Shown here in pieces: positions 54,500 to 64,000 of a stretch of 64,000 nucleotides of DNA (the stretch's first letter is position 1; each line of letters starts with the position of its first letter). The notes under the pieces were generated by a model. That model saw only the letters and a program-made list of their open reading frames with translations, was not told where the DNA came from and made no database searches. The translations under genes were made by a program, and so were the position numbers. The stretch spans positions 45,436,239 through 45,500,238 of the forward strand of contig OZ020613.1 of NCBI GenBank assembly GCA_963971575.1. The letters are read 5' to 3'. The stretch is from Liopterus haemorrhoidalis. Its lineage: Eukaryota > Arthropoda > Insecta > Coleoptera > Dytiscidae.

Positions 54500-55830
54500 A
54501 ATTTATTTATTTATTTATTTTTTAACCAGTGACTATACAGATTTGAACAGTAGTGCACAAGTCCAGTTACATAGTACTGGAAAAAAACACAATACAATTA
54601 TTATAACAATAATATAGAAATACTAATAATGAATAAAATAAAGAATAAAACACAATATAAGCAAACGTATAATAAGATACAATATAACTAGTCTAATTTA
54701 TTTTTATATTAGCAAACTTTCTATAATTGTCGTAAAAGATATCTACATTTCTATCAGAAACTGGCTTGTTTACTGGACTGAGCATTTTGTTCAGTGGTGA
54801 CATATATTCTGAAATTTTGAAAAAGTGATCATTTATAATTCTCAATCTTATATCAGGAACTCGAATATTTAAATTTTGAAGAAGTTCTGGGGCATCTAGT
54901 TTGTTATTAAATAATTTAAGCGAAATTCAAAGTGTGGATGTCACATCTTCATTCTAATGTTTGAAATTTTTTGCTATTATTGAGAGCTAGGTTTTTTAAC
55001 TGATTTGCATAAGAGCAGGGGCGGACTTTGGTCTAGGCAACTGCCTAGGGCCCGTATTTTTTATGGCCCAAAAGACGGTTCTATTATATGTTTTTTCTAT
55101 TATTTTATGATTTTTTTAACTAGTAAGACCCGCAATGATAACCTTGTCTAGGGCCCTGATTTTCCTTAGTCCGTCACTGCATAAGAGATACAAAAAGGAT
55201 ATGTTCCGGTTAATTTCAGGGTCAGGTTTCTTACAAATCTCTTTTGTACTTTTTCTATTTGATTTTTGTGGGACATTGTTTTTGGGCTCCAGATTGTATT
55301 TGTGTACTCTAATTTAGGTCGAACCAGTGCACAATACAGTAACCAACTTGTAGATATCTTAAAACTACCACTGTTTCTTAGTATAAATCTTAGTATAAAG
55401 TGTTTAGGGCACTATTCACTATATTGTCTATGTGGTCACTAAAATTAAAATCGTCTAAATAGTACACCTAAGTCTTTCACTTTACTATCTCTAAGCAGCA
55501 CTATATTGTCAATATGGTAATCGTGGGTTATTTTGTTTATATTACATGTAAAGGATATTACTTTGCATTTGTTGATGTTCATTTTAAGTTTATTTTTTTC
55601 GCACCAGTTCACTACACTATTTAAGCCTTTTTGCAACAGCAGGCAGTCCTCCGACTTGTTGATTACACGAAACAGCTTAAGATCGTCTGCATCAAGAAGT
55701 GACTCACTGGTGAATTCTAGCATGTTTGATATTATTTGTGCAACACGTATTGTTGCACAAATTAGAACGTGTATGGGTGTGTTTGACAAAGTTTGGCAAG
55801 AATTTGTTGAATTCTATCATTGTTGAAGTT
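54500..55830 (-). pseudogene. LINE fragment (Jockey/CR1 type)
   Basis: Minus strand. LLDADDLKLFRVINKSEDCL (catalytic Asp pair), LQKGLNSVVNWCEKNKLKMN, DSKVKDLGVLF, then, in other frames, LVRPKLEYTNTIWSP. The 3' end is a TTTA-repeat tail near 54500-54525. 5'-truncated at ~55830 and interrupted by the hAT MITE at 55016. Inside the second intron of unit D. Confidence 0.75.
55016..55179. mobile_element. hAT MITE inside the LINE
   Basis: 164 bp, ends CAGGGGCGGACTTTGG and TAGTCCGTCACTG, exact 8-bp duplication CATAAGAG (55008-55015, 55180-55187). The left end shares CAGGGGCGGA with the element at 40119. Confidence 0.9.
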
Positions 55831-56119
55831 AGCTGAATCTCAGTTATTAGATTTTTATGACTAAAATTACATCATAAAATTACATTCTTCAACTAGTATT
55901 TCAACTCCTTGCTTCCTTTTTCGTTTTGACGATCTTTTCGTTTCCATAGCACAACCAATCGCAATAGGTAAACAAGTCGCTTCTGAGGACATCTTTACAC
56001 AGTAAATATCACAATTGAATGGAAGTTTATCCAAATAGTTGCATTGTTTATGGCCAAGACATATAAGCGGGTGTGCACAACACTAGTTTGTACAACAGAG
56101 TAATTCAGTGACTTCGAAA

Positions 56120-56340
56120 TGAAAGAGTTTTTTCTTTTTAACAAAGCGCCACTTATTTTTCAACAAAGTCTCCTTTTAGCTCGATATGTTTTGCCCAACA
56201 ATATTGCACCTTCTTTAAGCCGTCCAAAAAGTAATATTTCTCAAAATAGACGTGCGTCTCAGCGATGATCTCGTTCGATGCGATTACTTTCTAGCGAGCA
56301 ATTTCTTCATGTTTGTCAACTATAAGAAAATAATATATCC
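56120..56340 (-). pseudogene. mariner transposase C-terminal fragment
   Basis: The minus strand reads EIIAETHVYFEKYYFLDGLK, then VQYCWAKHIELKGDFVEK and a stop, matching the C-terminus of the mariner at 17886-18870. Nothing upstream remains. Confidence 0.7.
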
Positions 56341-56549
56341 AAACCCTTTTACACCTTAAGTGTGATACGAGTGTCTAGAATTTTCGTTTTATAAATATAA
56401 ACATGGCAACAAATACAAGGAAATATTATGGCTATATAACATTTTCCCGAATCTGGCCCGTTTAAGTAGATAAGCGAAACCCTCTGATTAGGCAAAATCT
56501 GGTTGGATAAAATATTTGAGCCCTACTATAGTAACTTCTTTGTTTGCAG

Positions 56550-57313
56550 CTAGCGGAACATCTTCCAGTAATCCAGACGCGAGTTGGGTGCCAGTCTCTC
56601 TTAAAAAAATCAAACAGATTAATACAACAAAAACAATAGAGACATGTTATAAATGTGATGTATGCGAGAAAACGTTTACTCAAAGGCGAGATCTTACTGC
56701 ACATAAATCAGTACATACTGGTCGGAAGGGAGTCAAATGCAATGAGTGTAATAAAGTATTTCCATTTGCATCTCATCTAATTCAACACAAACGAATACAT
56801 TCTGGAGAAAGACCATACATATGCGAACAATGTCATAAAGCATTTAGTCGTAAGGGTAGTCTTCTCGAACACAAAAGACTTCATACTGGCGAGAAACCAT
56901 TCAAGTGTGATCAGTGTGATAAAGCATTTTCAATTTCATCACATCTAATTGCTCACAAACGAATGCATTCTGGAGAGAAGCCATTTAAATGTAATCAGTG
57001 TGATAAAGCATTTTCAGTTGCCACAGGTCTTATTAGACACAAACTAATACATTCTGGAGAAAAGCCATTTAAATGTGATCAGTGTAATTTAGCATTTTCG
57101 GTTTCATCAACACTCATTAGACACAAACGAATACATACAGGAGAGAAACCATTTAAATGTGATCAGTGTAATAAAACATTTGTGCGGAAGTCTTATCTCA
57201 CTAGTCACACACGAATACATTCTGACGAGAAGCCGCACAAATGTGATCAATGTAACAAATCATATAAATTCTTAGCATCTCTCAAACTTCACAAACGAAT
57301 ACATTTTAGCTAG
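56550..57313 (+). CDS. Terminal C2H2 zinc-finger exon of unit D
   Basis: TTTGTTTGCAG acceptor, phase 1 (CT AGC GGA). Leader SSNPDASWVPVS, then eight C2H2 fingers, all with two Cys and two His, joined mainly by HSGEKPF or HTGEKPF linkers. Helix texts in order: TQRRDLTAH, PFASHLIQH, SRKGSLLEH, SISSHLIAH, SVATGLIRH, SVSSTLIRH, VRKSYLTSH, KFLASLKLH. Fingers 3-8 match fingers of unit A one for one except for one finger that A has in addition. A tail of three residues and a stop follow. With exons 1 and 2 it forms a complete protein of about 340 residues, expected to bind DNA in the nucleus. Confidence 0.92.
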
Positions 57314-57439
57314 AAACCATGTGGCCAGTAAAGCTAAGTTTATATTACTGTGATGAGCGTTTTACGCTATTGTGCCGCGAGTTTGTATTGGTTCATTTCA
57401 AATATCTGGTTTTGACGCAAATAATTGAAGTGGGACTGG
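57314..57439 (+). other. Conserved 3' UTR of unit D
   Basis: GGCCAGTAAAGCTAAGTTTA and TTGGTTCATTTCAAATATC match the sequence after the unit A stop (9640-9824). Similarity fades where LINE sequence begins. Confidence 0.65.
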
Positions 57440-57660
57440 GCAGCTCATATTATGAGACAGAACGAAAGGAAATGCAGCCGAAGAGCAATAAGTGATATCC
57501 AAGAGAAAAAAAAAGAAATAGAGGAAGACAGAAAATAAGGTAGAGATATGACATTCGGAAGTTTCGTAAGAATTGAGTGGAGTTCTTGGAAAAGACCAAG
57601 GACAGAGCAGATTGGAAGATTATGGGGGAAGTATATGCTCAGCAGGACGATAAATTTAGA
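57440..57660 (+). pseudogene. LINE C-terminal fragment
   Basis: The plus strand reads IMRQNERKCSRRAISDIQEK, NRGRQKIRWRYDIRKF-type text with frameshifts, and a TKDRADWKIMGEVYAQQ-type end. It resembles the C-terminal end of RTE-like elements common in insects. A short remnant. Confidence 0.5.
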
Positions 57661-57754
57661 ATTACATTTACGTTTTAATAATGTTCAAATATTATTATTT
57701 GTATTATTATTTTGGGTTTGTCATACTAGAGACTACTGGAGCTAAATACACAGA

Positions 57755-58125
57755 CTGCATCCCAAACTCTGACCAGATTGGCACACCACAAGGCAGATTG
57801 ACCCGAGCAACACATTTTTTGCATCCTGCAGATCAAAAAGGTGGCAGAAGATATACAGGCAAGAATGGACTCGATTTTCCTTCTCTAGGAGGATTTCGTA
57901 CCACCCAAAACACCAACTATAAGGACTACAAGCTTAACTTTATACCTTGGATACAACTTTCTTAGCTCGGATAAGAGATCCATATACTTGGACCTCTTTT
58001 CCTCTTCCTTGAGAGAGATATTCTTCTCAGCTGGACTTCAAAATTCGATCACAAACATCTGTTTGGTCTAGATATCCAAGAGGGTTCTGTCCGGCTTAGT
58101 GGCTGTCAGTAACCCCTAGATTGGG
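57755..58125 (-). pseudogene. C-terminal end of RLE-type non-LTR element
   Basis: The minus strand reads LDIQTKQMFVIEF (possible nuclease acidic pattern), KEEEKRSKYMDLLSELRKLY, KLVVLIVGVLGG and SATFLICRMQKM, similar to 12171-12494 and reaching further 5'. Two stops. Same family as the plus-strand copy. Confidence 0.6.
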
Positions 58126-59813
58126 AAGGAGTAATTCCAAAATATTATTTTTATTATTACTGGTACAAATGTAAATATATTAGGGGATTTATTGTATTTG
58201 ATTTAATTTAGGGAATTATTATAAGAAATATAGGCGAATAATTGCGTATCTATATATAAATGTAATGTTACATCTTTTTTCCCTTCACATACATACATAT
58301 TTCCATAAGGAAACAAATTAAAATTAGTATGTATATATTATTCTGTGTTAATAAAGGCTTTTTATTACTAGTCTTATTATTTGTGTCGGAGGAGCATTGT
58401 CTTAAACTAAACTAATCATGTCATACCAAAAAAAGGTCATGCTTAAAAATGAAATCTTATGTCGTACAATGAATGGCAGCAAAATGGTTCCAGAACTGGC
58501 TTAAGCATCCCTGCTTGTACAAAAAATTTGGGCCCACCAGTAGGTATAGTCACTACAATAAATCAAAACTGTTGAAATCAAAAATACTGTTGTCAGAACA
58601 TACAAAAAAAATTAAAATACATAAAATCTATATAAGTAAAACAGTCTATAAAAGTAAAACAATTATAATTCCATTAACATTTAATAGGACTAATTCAGGT
58701 CTATACTATTTGTGGTTAAAAATCAAAGTTAAAGTAACATTTAACTGGGAGTTCAAATTTGAACCATATTTCCTATCTTGTATCTCAGGTTATAACCCAA
58801 GCGTTAAGATCTAACTTTTTAACCTTACAGTTAAAAGTATGTTGTGAAGTTATCTACAAAGAAACGTATTTTACTGGTGTAGGTGTGGATTTAATGTAAA
58901 CAAGTGTTATGGCTGAATTGTGAATTAACAACGTTCAAATATAATAAATCTATATCGGAAATATACAATATGTATATATAAATACTTATGGCTGTAGAAA
59001 GTAAATAATATAATATTACCATAAAATGCAAATGTATCTAATTTGTTTAAATTAAGTCTAATTTTAATATACTTCTATTTTTAAGACAACAAAAGAGGAA
59101 AAAATGTATAAATGTATCACAATTTTAATATTTTTATTACTACGAGATATTCCGTACAGGTTTTCGACAAACGAAAATATTTTTAAAATGTTTCTTCAGG
59201 TAAGTTAAAAGAGTCGATCGTTTCACGCTGTTGCCCTTGTTTAATTCGAACTTATTTCCTAAAAAACATTTGTATTTTTTGTTATTTTTTTAAAATTTAT
59301 TTTATTTTTTAATTCACCTATATTAATTTTTTTAGTAATAATTGATTTAAAATAAATTGACCTGCCATAATTAATTCTAAAAATGGAAATATTCTGGCTA
59401 TTTGACGTTTAGATGTTATAACTAGAGCTGGTTAACACCATATATTTGGCTGGAGTTAAAATTCCAAATGTAACCTACTGAATTAACAGCATCGAGGTTG
59501 CTTTTTTTAACTTTTTAAGATACAAAATAGATTATGCGTTTAAGTCTCTTATTAATATATTTTACGTTCAACAAACTTACAACTTCCGAATTCATTATCG
59601 ATATTTTTGACACTAGCATATATGTTTTTTAGAAAACTCTAAACAAAATTTTATAAATTATTATATTTTTGATTTATATTGTGTTATAAATTTATCTAAC
59701 TTGTACTATATACTCGTAATTTTTGTATAATTTGTAATTATTTTATATTTTATTGTTTTCTGTATTACTGATTCAAAAATTTAATTTGATTGCATATATT
59801 TTATGTGCTACAC
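58126..59813. other. AT-rich spacer
   Basis: No gene supported. A 113-codon plus frame at 58473-58814 is Lys/Ile-rich without a domain and is probably chance. Confidence 0.4.
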
Positions 59814-60470
59814 CATCGGTTCCCAACCTTTACTCCGCGTACACTTCCCAGAAGATCCGCAGTCGTTCCAGGAATAAAATAATTAAAAATTGAATAAAAC
59901 CAAAAGAGTTAGAAATAATAAACAGAATCAAAATAAGAAAACTGGAAATGACATTCTGAATGAAAATTTGCCAAGTTGAATATATGTCCGAGTGATTTCC
60001 GACTCTAGCCGGTTTATGACTCCAGCTGGAATGTGATCAGCGAGTGCATTGTTGTTTGAATAATCTGCCTGCATTTTGATTATTTTCTTCATTTTATAAA
60101 AATCTGTCAATATCTATCAATAAGTGAGCTGTGAAAGAGAAAAGTGAATTTATAGTGAAACAATCTATCCCCTTACCGCAATATTACTTCTTAACACCAT
60201 TAATTTGTAAGACATAGCGTAGGCCTAAGGGGTGTAAGAGGGATGGATACGTGTATATGAATACGATACATTATATACTTAATTATTCGTTTATTGGTTT
60301 ACGATATTGGTACATACATAGTTACCTCTATAATGAGTACTATCGACTCATTACAATGATCTTTATTTATATTCATAATTGGGGTCATTGCTGAGTCCGC
60401 ACAATACTCATTACAGGGGCACCGCCATAGAAATTGATTCTAAAAAAATCAAAAAGGTTGGAAACCACTG
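59814..60470. mobile_element. hAT element, non-autonomous
   Basis: 657 bp, ends CATCGGTTCCCAACC and GGTTGGAAACCACTG, exact 8-bp duplication TGCTACAC (59806-59813, 60471-60478). The first base of the left end is CAT, not CAG, a decay mark. No transposase frame. Confidence 0.88.
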
Positions 60471-60589
60471 TGCTACACAATTATTGGGATTCCCCTTGGT
60501 GTGACGCCTATTTTGTAAATAAATAAAAAAAAAATGTTCTATGTCCTTTACGGGAAATGTATAACTTAAATATACACTTAAAAAAATTG

Positions 60590-60988
60590 ATGTGAAGTGT
60601 GAATTTTCACACATTTCAGGGTTTTGCAGGTATTTAGTAAGTGAATGATGATTATTTTGGATGCGAAAACAAATTTTATATTAAAATATTTTTTTTGTTA
60701 ATTTTAATTCGAACGCCTAATACCATTATTTAGGTTTCTAAATATGTGCAGTATTTTTTTTTTTTATATAGCAAGGTTCATTAAGAATTTCAAAATTGCG
60801 CCTATGGCTTCCATTGGTTGTTATAAGTTCCGCCCCTCTGATTTCGTGTACATTGAAACAGAATTAAATTATAATTTAAACAATTTCCACTGGCTGGCTA
60901 TTAAATTTACGCTTTTAAAAATTAAATGCAACATTTGCCAAAATATAATTAGAATTTTGAAAAAATAATTTAAACAAAATAGAAATTA

Positions 60989-61030
<42 letters not shown>

Positions 61031-61665
61031 CTCCAGGGTTCGATCCCTATCGGATCGGGTTACATGGGTGAAAAGTCAGCGTCAAATACCACTAGACCAG
61101 TACACACGTTAGAGTGTTGCTTGTTATAAAGCTATAACTTGTGTACATTATTAGCCAAAAATCACAAAAAATGCGTTTTTTTCCAAAAACCTAATCTGAT
61201 CAAAAATTCCTGTTGAACTATTCCGGTTGACACCAATGTACATTACTTAGAATTTTTTCAGATTTTTAGTTTAAACCATCTGGGCTACAGGGTGTGGGAC
61301 AAAAAATTTTTTGCACAATGTTGGCAAAAATCGCTTCAAAATAATTTATTTTGCAAAAATAAAAATTTGATCGTTAATCCACGTACCAAGGGCTTTCATT
61401 TGATATCCTACTCAGAATTATAAAAAAATATTTTTTTTTCGATGAGCACATATTTGTTTATATTTTTAGGGGGATATGTTTTTTAGATGTTTTAGTATTT
61501 TTCCTATGTGCGGGTCAAAGAGTTGTATAAGCATGCCAAATTTCAACTCTCTAGGTTTAGCCGTTTGGCTACAATTTTTACCGAACAGACAGACAGACAG
61601 ACAGACAGACGACAAAATGACGATATAAGGGTTTTTTGGTCATACCTACAAAACCCTAAAAATGG
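60590..61665 (-). repeat. Interspersed repeat with tRNA-like head, copy 2
   Basis: Same family and orientation as 49404-50668; long stretches around 61190-61400 are almost unchanged. Contains an AT microsatellite (60996-61022) and a CAGA run (61587-61610). Its tRNA-like segment (61025-61106) is a different tRNA. Confidence 0.85.
61025..61106 (-). repeat. tRNA-like segment (not a functional tRNA)
   Basis: The minus strand has an A-box-like TGGTCTAGTGGTATTTGACG and a B-box-like GGGATCGAACCCTG. Same place in the repeat as 50052-50121 but a different sequence. Probably a SINE-type head. Confidence 0.55.
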
Positions 61666-62221
61666 TGATTTAAATAATTTAATAACAGTGAGATTCAATT
61701 TTTTTAATTTAATTCGGTGATACAATACATAAATACAAACAATTAAAAAAAAGTAATACAATAAAAAGGGTTTTATTTTATTTTATGTATAATTAATTGT
61801 TTGTATACATGTAATCAGTAATCAACTCCAAATATATAAAAATTCAATTGCATCAAATAAACAGGAGAATAAAAATACAACAAATTTCAAATCATACACG
61901 TGAAATGGCCAATCAGTACTAAACGGCCAGTAACCATGACACTTACAATAGCTCTTTAGCTGTGGCCAAAATTTTGGCGCGAATTCGTTAATTACGGCAA
62001 AAGATGTCACTAAAAAAGACAGTCGCTAACTTTGGGAGAAAAGCCAACAACTTAAGTCGCTTAGTATTCAGAATCGACATAGACTTTTCCTCGCTTTAAA
62101 TGTTCTATAACAATGGTTAATGAGAACTGTTAACTGTTAATTCTGGAAATAATTTCTTATATATCATATTTGAATGGTTACTCTCCAAAAAGTGTTTGTT
62201 TGTGAGGATAAAAATATCTAA
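61666..62221. other. 3' flank of unit E
   Basis: Just after the unit E stop (62160-62221) there are traces of one more finger on the minus strand (HKQTLF and a GE-type linker). The remainder is AT-rich with no gene. Confidence 0.4.
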
Positions 62222-62946
62222 CTACATGTAGAATGCTCTATCTTTAGCATGTGTTCGTTTGTGACTCAAAAGATTTGATGACACTGAAAATGCTTTATCG
62301 CACTGATCACATTTGTATGGTTTCTCTCCAGAATGAATTCGTTTGTGTCTAACAAGATGTGATGACTCTGAAAATGCTTTAATGCACTGCTGACATTTGA
62401 ATGGCTTCTCTCCAGAATGAATTCGTTTGTGTTTAGTGAGATGTGATGATTCTTTAAATTCTTTATCACACTGATCACATTTAAATGGTTTCTCTCCAGA
62501 ATGAATTCGTCTGTGTGAAATTAGATTTGCTGACTGTGAAAATGCTTTACCACACTGTTCACATTTGAATGGCTTCTCTCCAGAATGAGTTCGTTTGTGC
62601 GAAATAAGATTTGTTGACTGCGAAAATGCTTTATCACATTGCTCACATTTGAACGGTTTCTCTCCAGAATGAATTCGTTTGTGTTTAGTAAGATTGGATA
62701 ATTCTTTAAATTCTTTACCACACTGATCACACTTGAATGGTTTCTCTCCAGAATGTATTCGTTTGTGACCAATGAGATGTGAAGACCTTAAAAATGCTTT
62801 ATCACAGTAGTCACATTTGAATTGTTTTTTTCCAGAATATGTTTTTTTATGTCTAATGAGATGTGATGGCCTTGTAGTTTTGGGTTGTTCAGACTTGGAC
62901 AACGTCTCACAACTCTCATCTGGTTCACTGAAAGACGTTCCAATTG
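62222..62946 (-). CDS. Terminal C2H2 zinc-finger exon of unit E
   Basis: TTTGTTTGCAG acceptor at 62947, phase 1 (CA ATT GGA). Leader IGTSFSEPDESCETLSKSEQ, then a headless first finger (PSHLIRHKKTY, no Cys pair, last His is Tyr), then seven complete C2H2 fingers with HSGEKPF/Y linkers. Helix texts in order: LRSSHLIGH, KELSNLTKH, SQSTNLISH, SQSANLISH, KESSHLTKH, SESSHLVRH, SVSSNLLSH. The array differs from units A and D and is related to the dead exon of unit C. Ends HAKDRAFYM and stop. Preceded by exon 2 at 63930; exon 1 is beyond the window. Confidence 0.9.
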
Positions 62947-63929
62947 CTGCAAACAAACTTGCATTGATTACCGAGACAAAAATTTAGTTATAGTTGTTAC
63001 ACGAATTTCGAAGCTTGATAAATTTACGTTATTGTATAACAAAATTTTAAAGAGAAGCTATAAACTGTCTAAAACGTGCGTTAATTAAAGCTTAGTTTTG
63101 CCACATCAGCAGCTACATATACAACTAATCATTATAAATCCAGCTCCATCAGCGAGCAACATGATCTAGAAATCGGGCGGTCGGACCTTTTTTTTGTAAA
63201 CAAATAAATTATGTGTGTTTGATTACTTGAAGTCTGACTCCTGCTACTTGTTATGTACAATAATTTAAAAATGACGCATGACGGGTTTGGGATGCTTTTA
63301 AGTAATATAAAAAAAAATTATTTGATGAGGAAGACAATTCAGAAGAATTTTCCAAACCAGAAAATATTTTGGAAAAAGTGTTTAAATAAGCAGAGAGTAC
63401 TGTTCAAAACATGACTACAAATCAATTTAAAGTACATTTCCGCTTGCATCTTGAAAATTTTGAGTCTATTTGAGTGTATTTACAAGAAACTCAGTCTTTC
63501 AGTTTCTTCGAAAAAAAAAAAACCCTTGCACCAGTTTTTCGACAATAAAAATATGAAACTTAAAAAGCGTATAAAATATCAATTTTTAAAAGCATATTTG
63601 AAATAATGTTTTATTTATACCCGTTCATTTGATGTTGATGTAGGTTGAATGCTATTTAAATGATTACATAATTTTTCCAAACTGGGAATTCTAGTTCCCG
63701 TGTATTCAAATATATATCATAACCTGACCCTATCTATAATAAGTACTATTAAATTAACAGGAACTATAGTATCTTTTAAACTGAAATTGATAAGTTATGA
63801 AATCATCTATATAAAACAAACACAATGCTGTAAAATGCAAAGCAATTATCAACCAGTTCAGCAGTTGCACTAATAAATTTTTAAACAACCAATGATAACA
63901 AAAACATCAACTAAACTAGCTCAACTAAC
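62947..63929. other. Intron of unit E
   Basis: 62947-63180 matches the unit C intron (33615-33870); 63790-63929 matches exon 2 flanks of units C and F. No exon 3-like module found between. Confidence 0.6.
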
Positions 63930-64000
63930 CAGTGTTTGTGACCGGTGTACTCTCCAATTCATCTTCAAATTCACTGGTGTCCACAGGTTCAGACTTGATG
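63930..64000 (-). CDS. Exon 2 of unit E (cut by window edge)
   Basis: The 3' 71 nt of the module: IKSEPVDTSEFEDELES and a tail TPVTNT, ending ACTG|GTTAGT in phase 1. IKSE fits the SUMO consensus. Joins the finger exon at 62946, making Ala at the junction. Confidence 0.8.

Noticed and set aside
58473..58814. 113-codon Lys/Ile-rich frame
   Set aside because: Composition follows the AT-rich DNA; no domain, no splice signals, no copy elsewhere in the window.

Overview
The window looks like a repeat-rich, AT-rich animal chromosome, most probably an insect. Spliced C2H2 genes with GT..AG introns, an achintya/vismay-like (TGIF) homeodomain exon, a THAP ORF and a SWIM ORF lie in a sea of Tc1/mariner, hAT, Penelope, Jockey-like and Gypsy elements. 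Species cannot be told. There are no prokaryotic operons, CRISPR arrays or rRNA.

The host content is a decayed tandem family of zinc-finger transcription factor genes made from interchangeable exons. The modules are exon 1 (start codon, acidic), exon 2 (ends near an IK(S/P)EPVD-type motif), optional exon 3 (IKSECEDD-type motif) and a terminal DNA-binding exon. Every junction I could read between these modules is phase 1, so modules can be exchanged without breaking frame. Six units are visible: F (exon 2 at 1 kb, minus, leaving the window to the left); A (minus, exons at 21.1, 20.6 and 10.7-9.8 kb, looks intact); B (plus, 24.8-29.0 kb, dead); C (minus, 38.4-31.7 kb, with intact exons 1-3, a dead zinc-finger exon, an open TGIF-type homeodomain exon and a second, dead homeodomain exon); D (plus, 53.8-57.3 kb, complete three-exon gene with eight fingers); E (minus, 64.0-62.2 kb, runs off the right edge). 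Each N-terminal module carries a psi-K-x-E sequence, the SUMO consensus. The modular DNA-binding exon family is the most interesting system here.

Two other ORFs may be host genes: a THAP-domain ORF (21.6 kb) and a SWIM zinc-finger ORF (38.7 kb, probably a pseudogene). Each starts a few hundred bases from, and divergent to, the first exon of unit A or C.

The rest is nested transposons, many with target-site duplications readable by eye. A Penelope-like element forms an inverted dimer (2.35-6.27 kb, 14-bp TSD) inside a Tc1-like element. A long-terminal-inverted-repeat element with 4-bp TSD (12.87-15.62 kb) sits inside a Jockey-like LINE. A hAT lies within a hAT within a Tc1-like element (22.2-24.7 kb), and a mariner within a hAT (40.1-41.75 kb). 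A TTAA-flanked element and a GCATGC-rich foldback lie inside a THAP-bearing element (42.5-47.2 kb). A Gypsy remnant cuts the zinc-finger exon of unit B. Two ~285-bp satellite blocks and two copies of a ~1.1-kb repeat with different tRNA-derived heads complete the picture.
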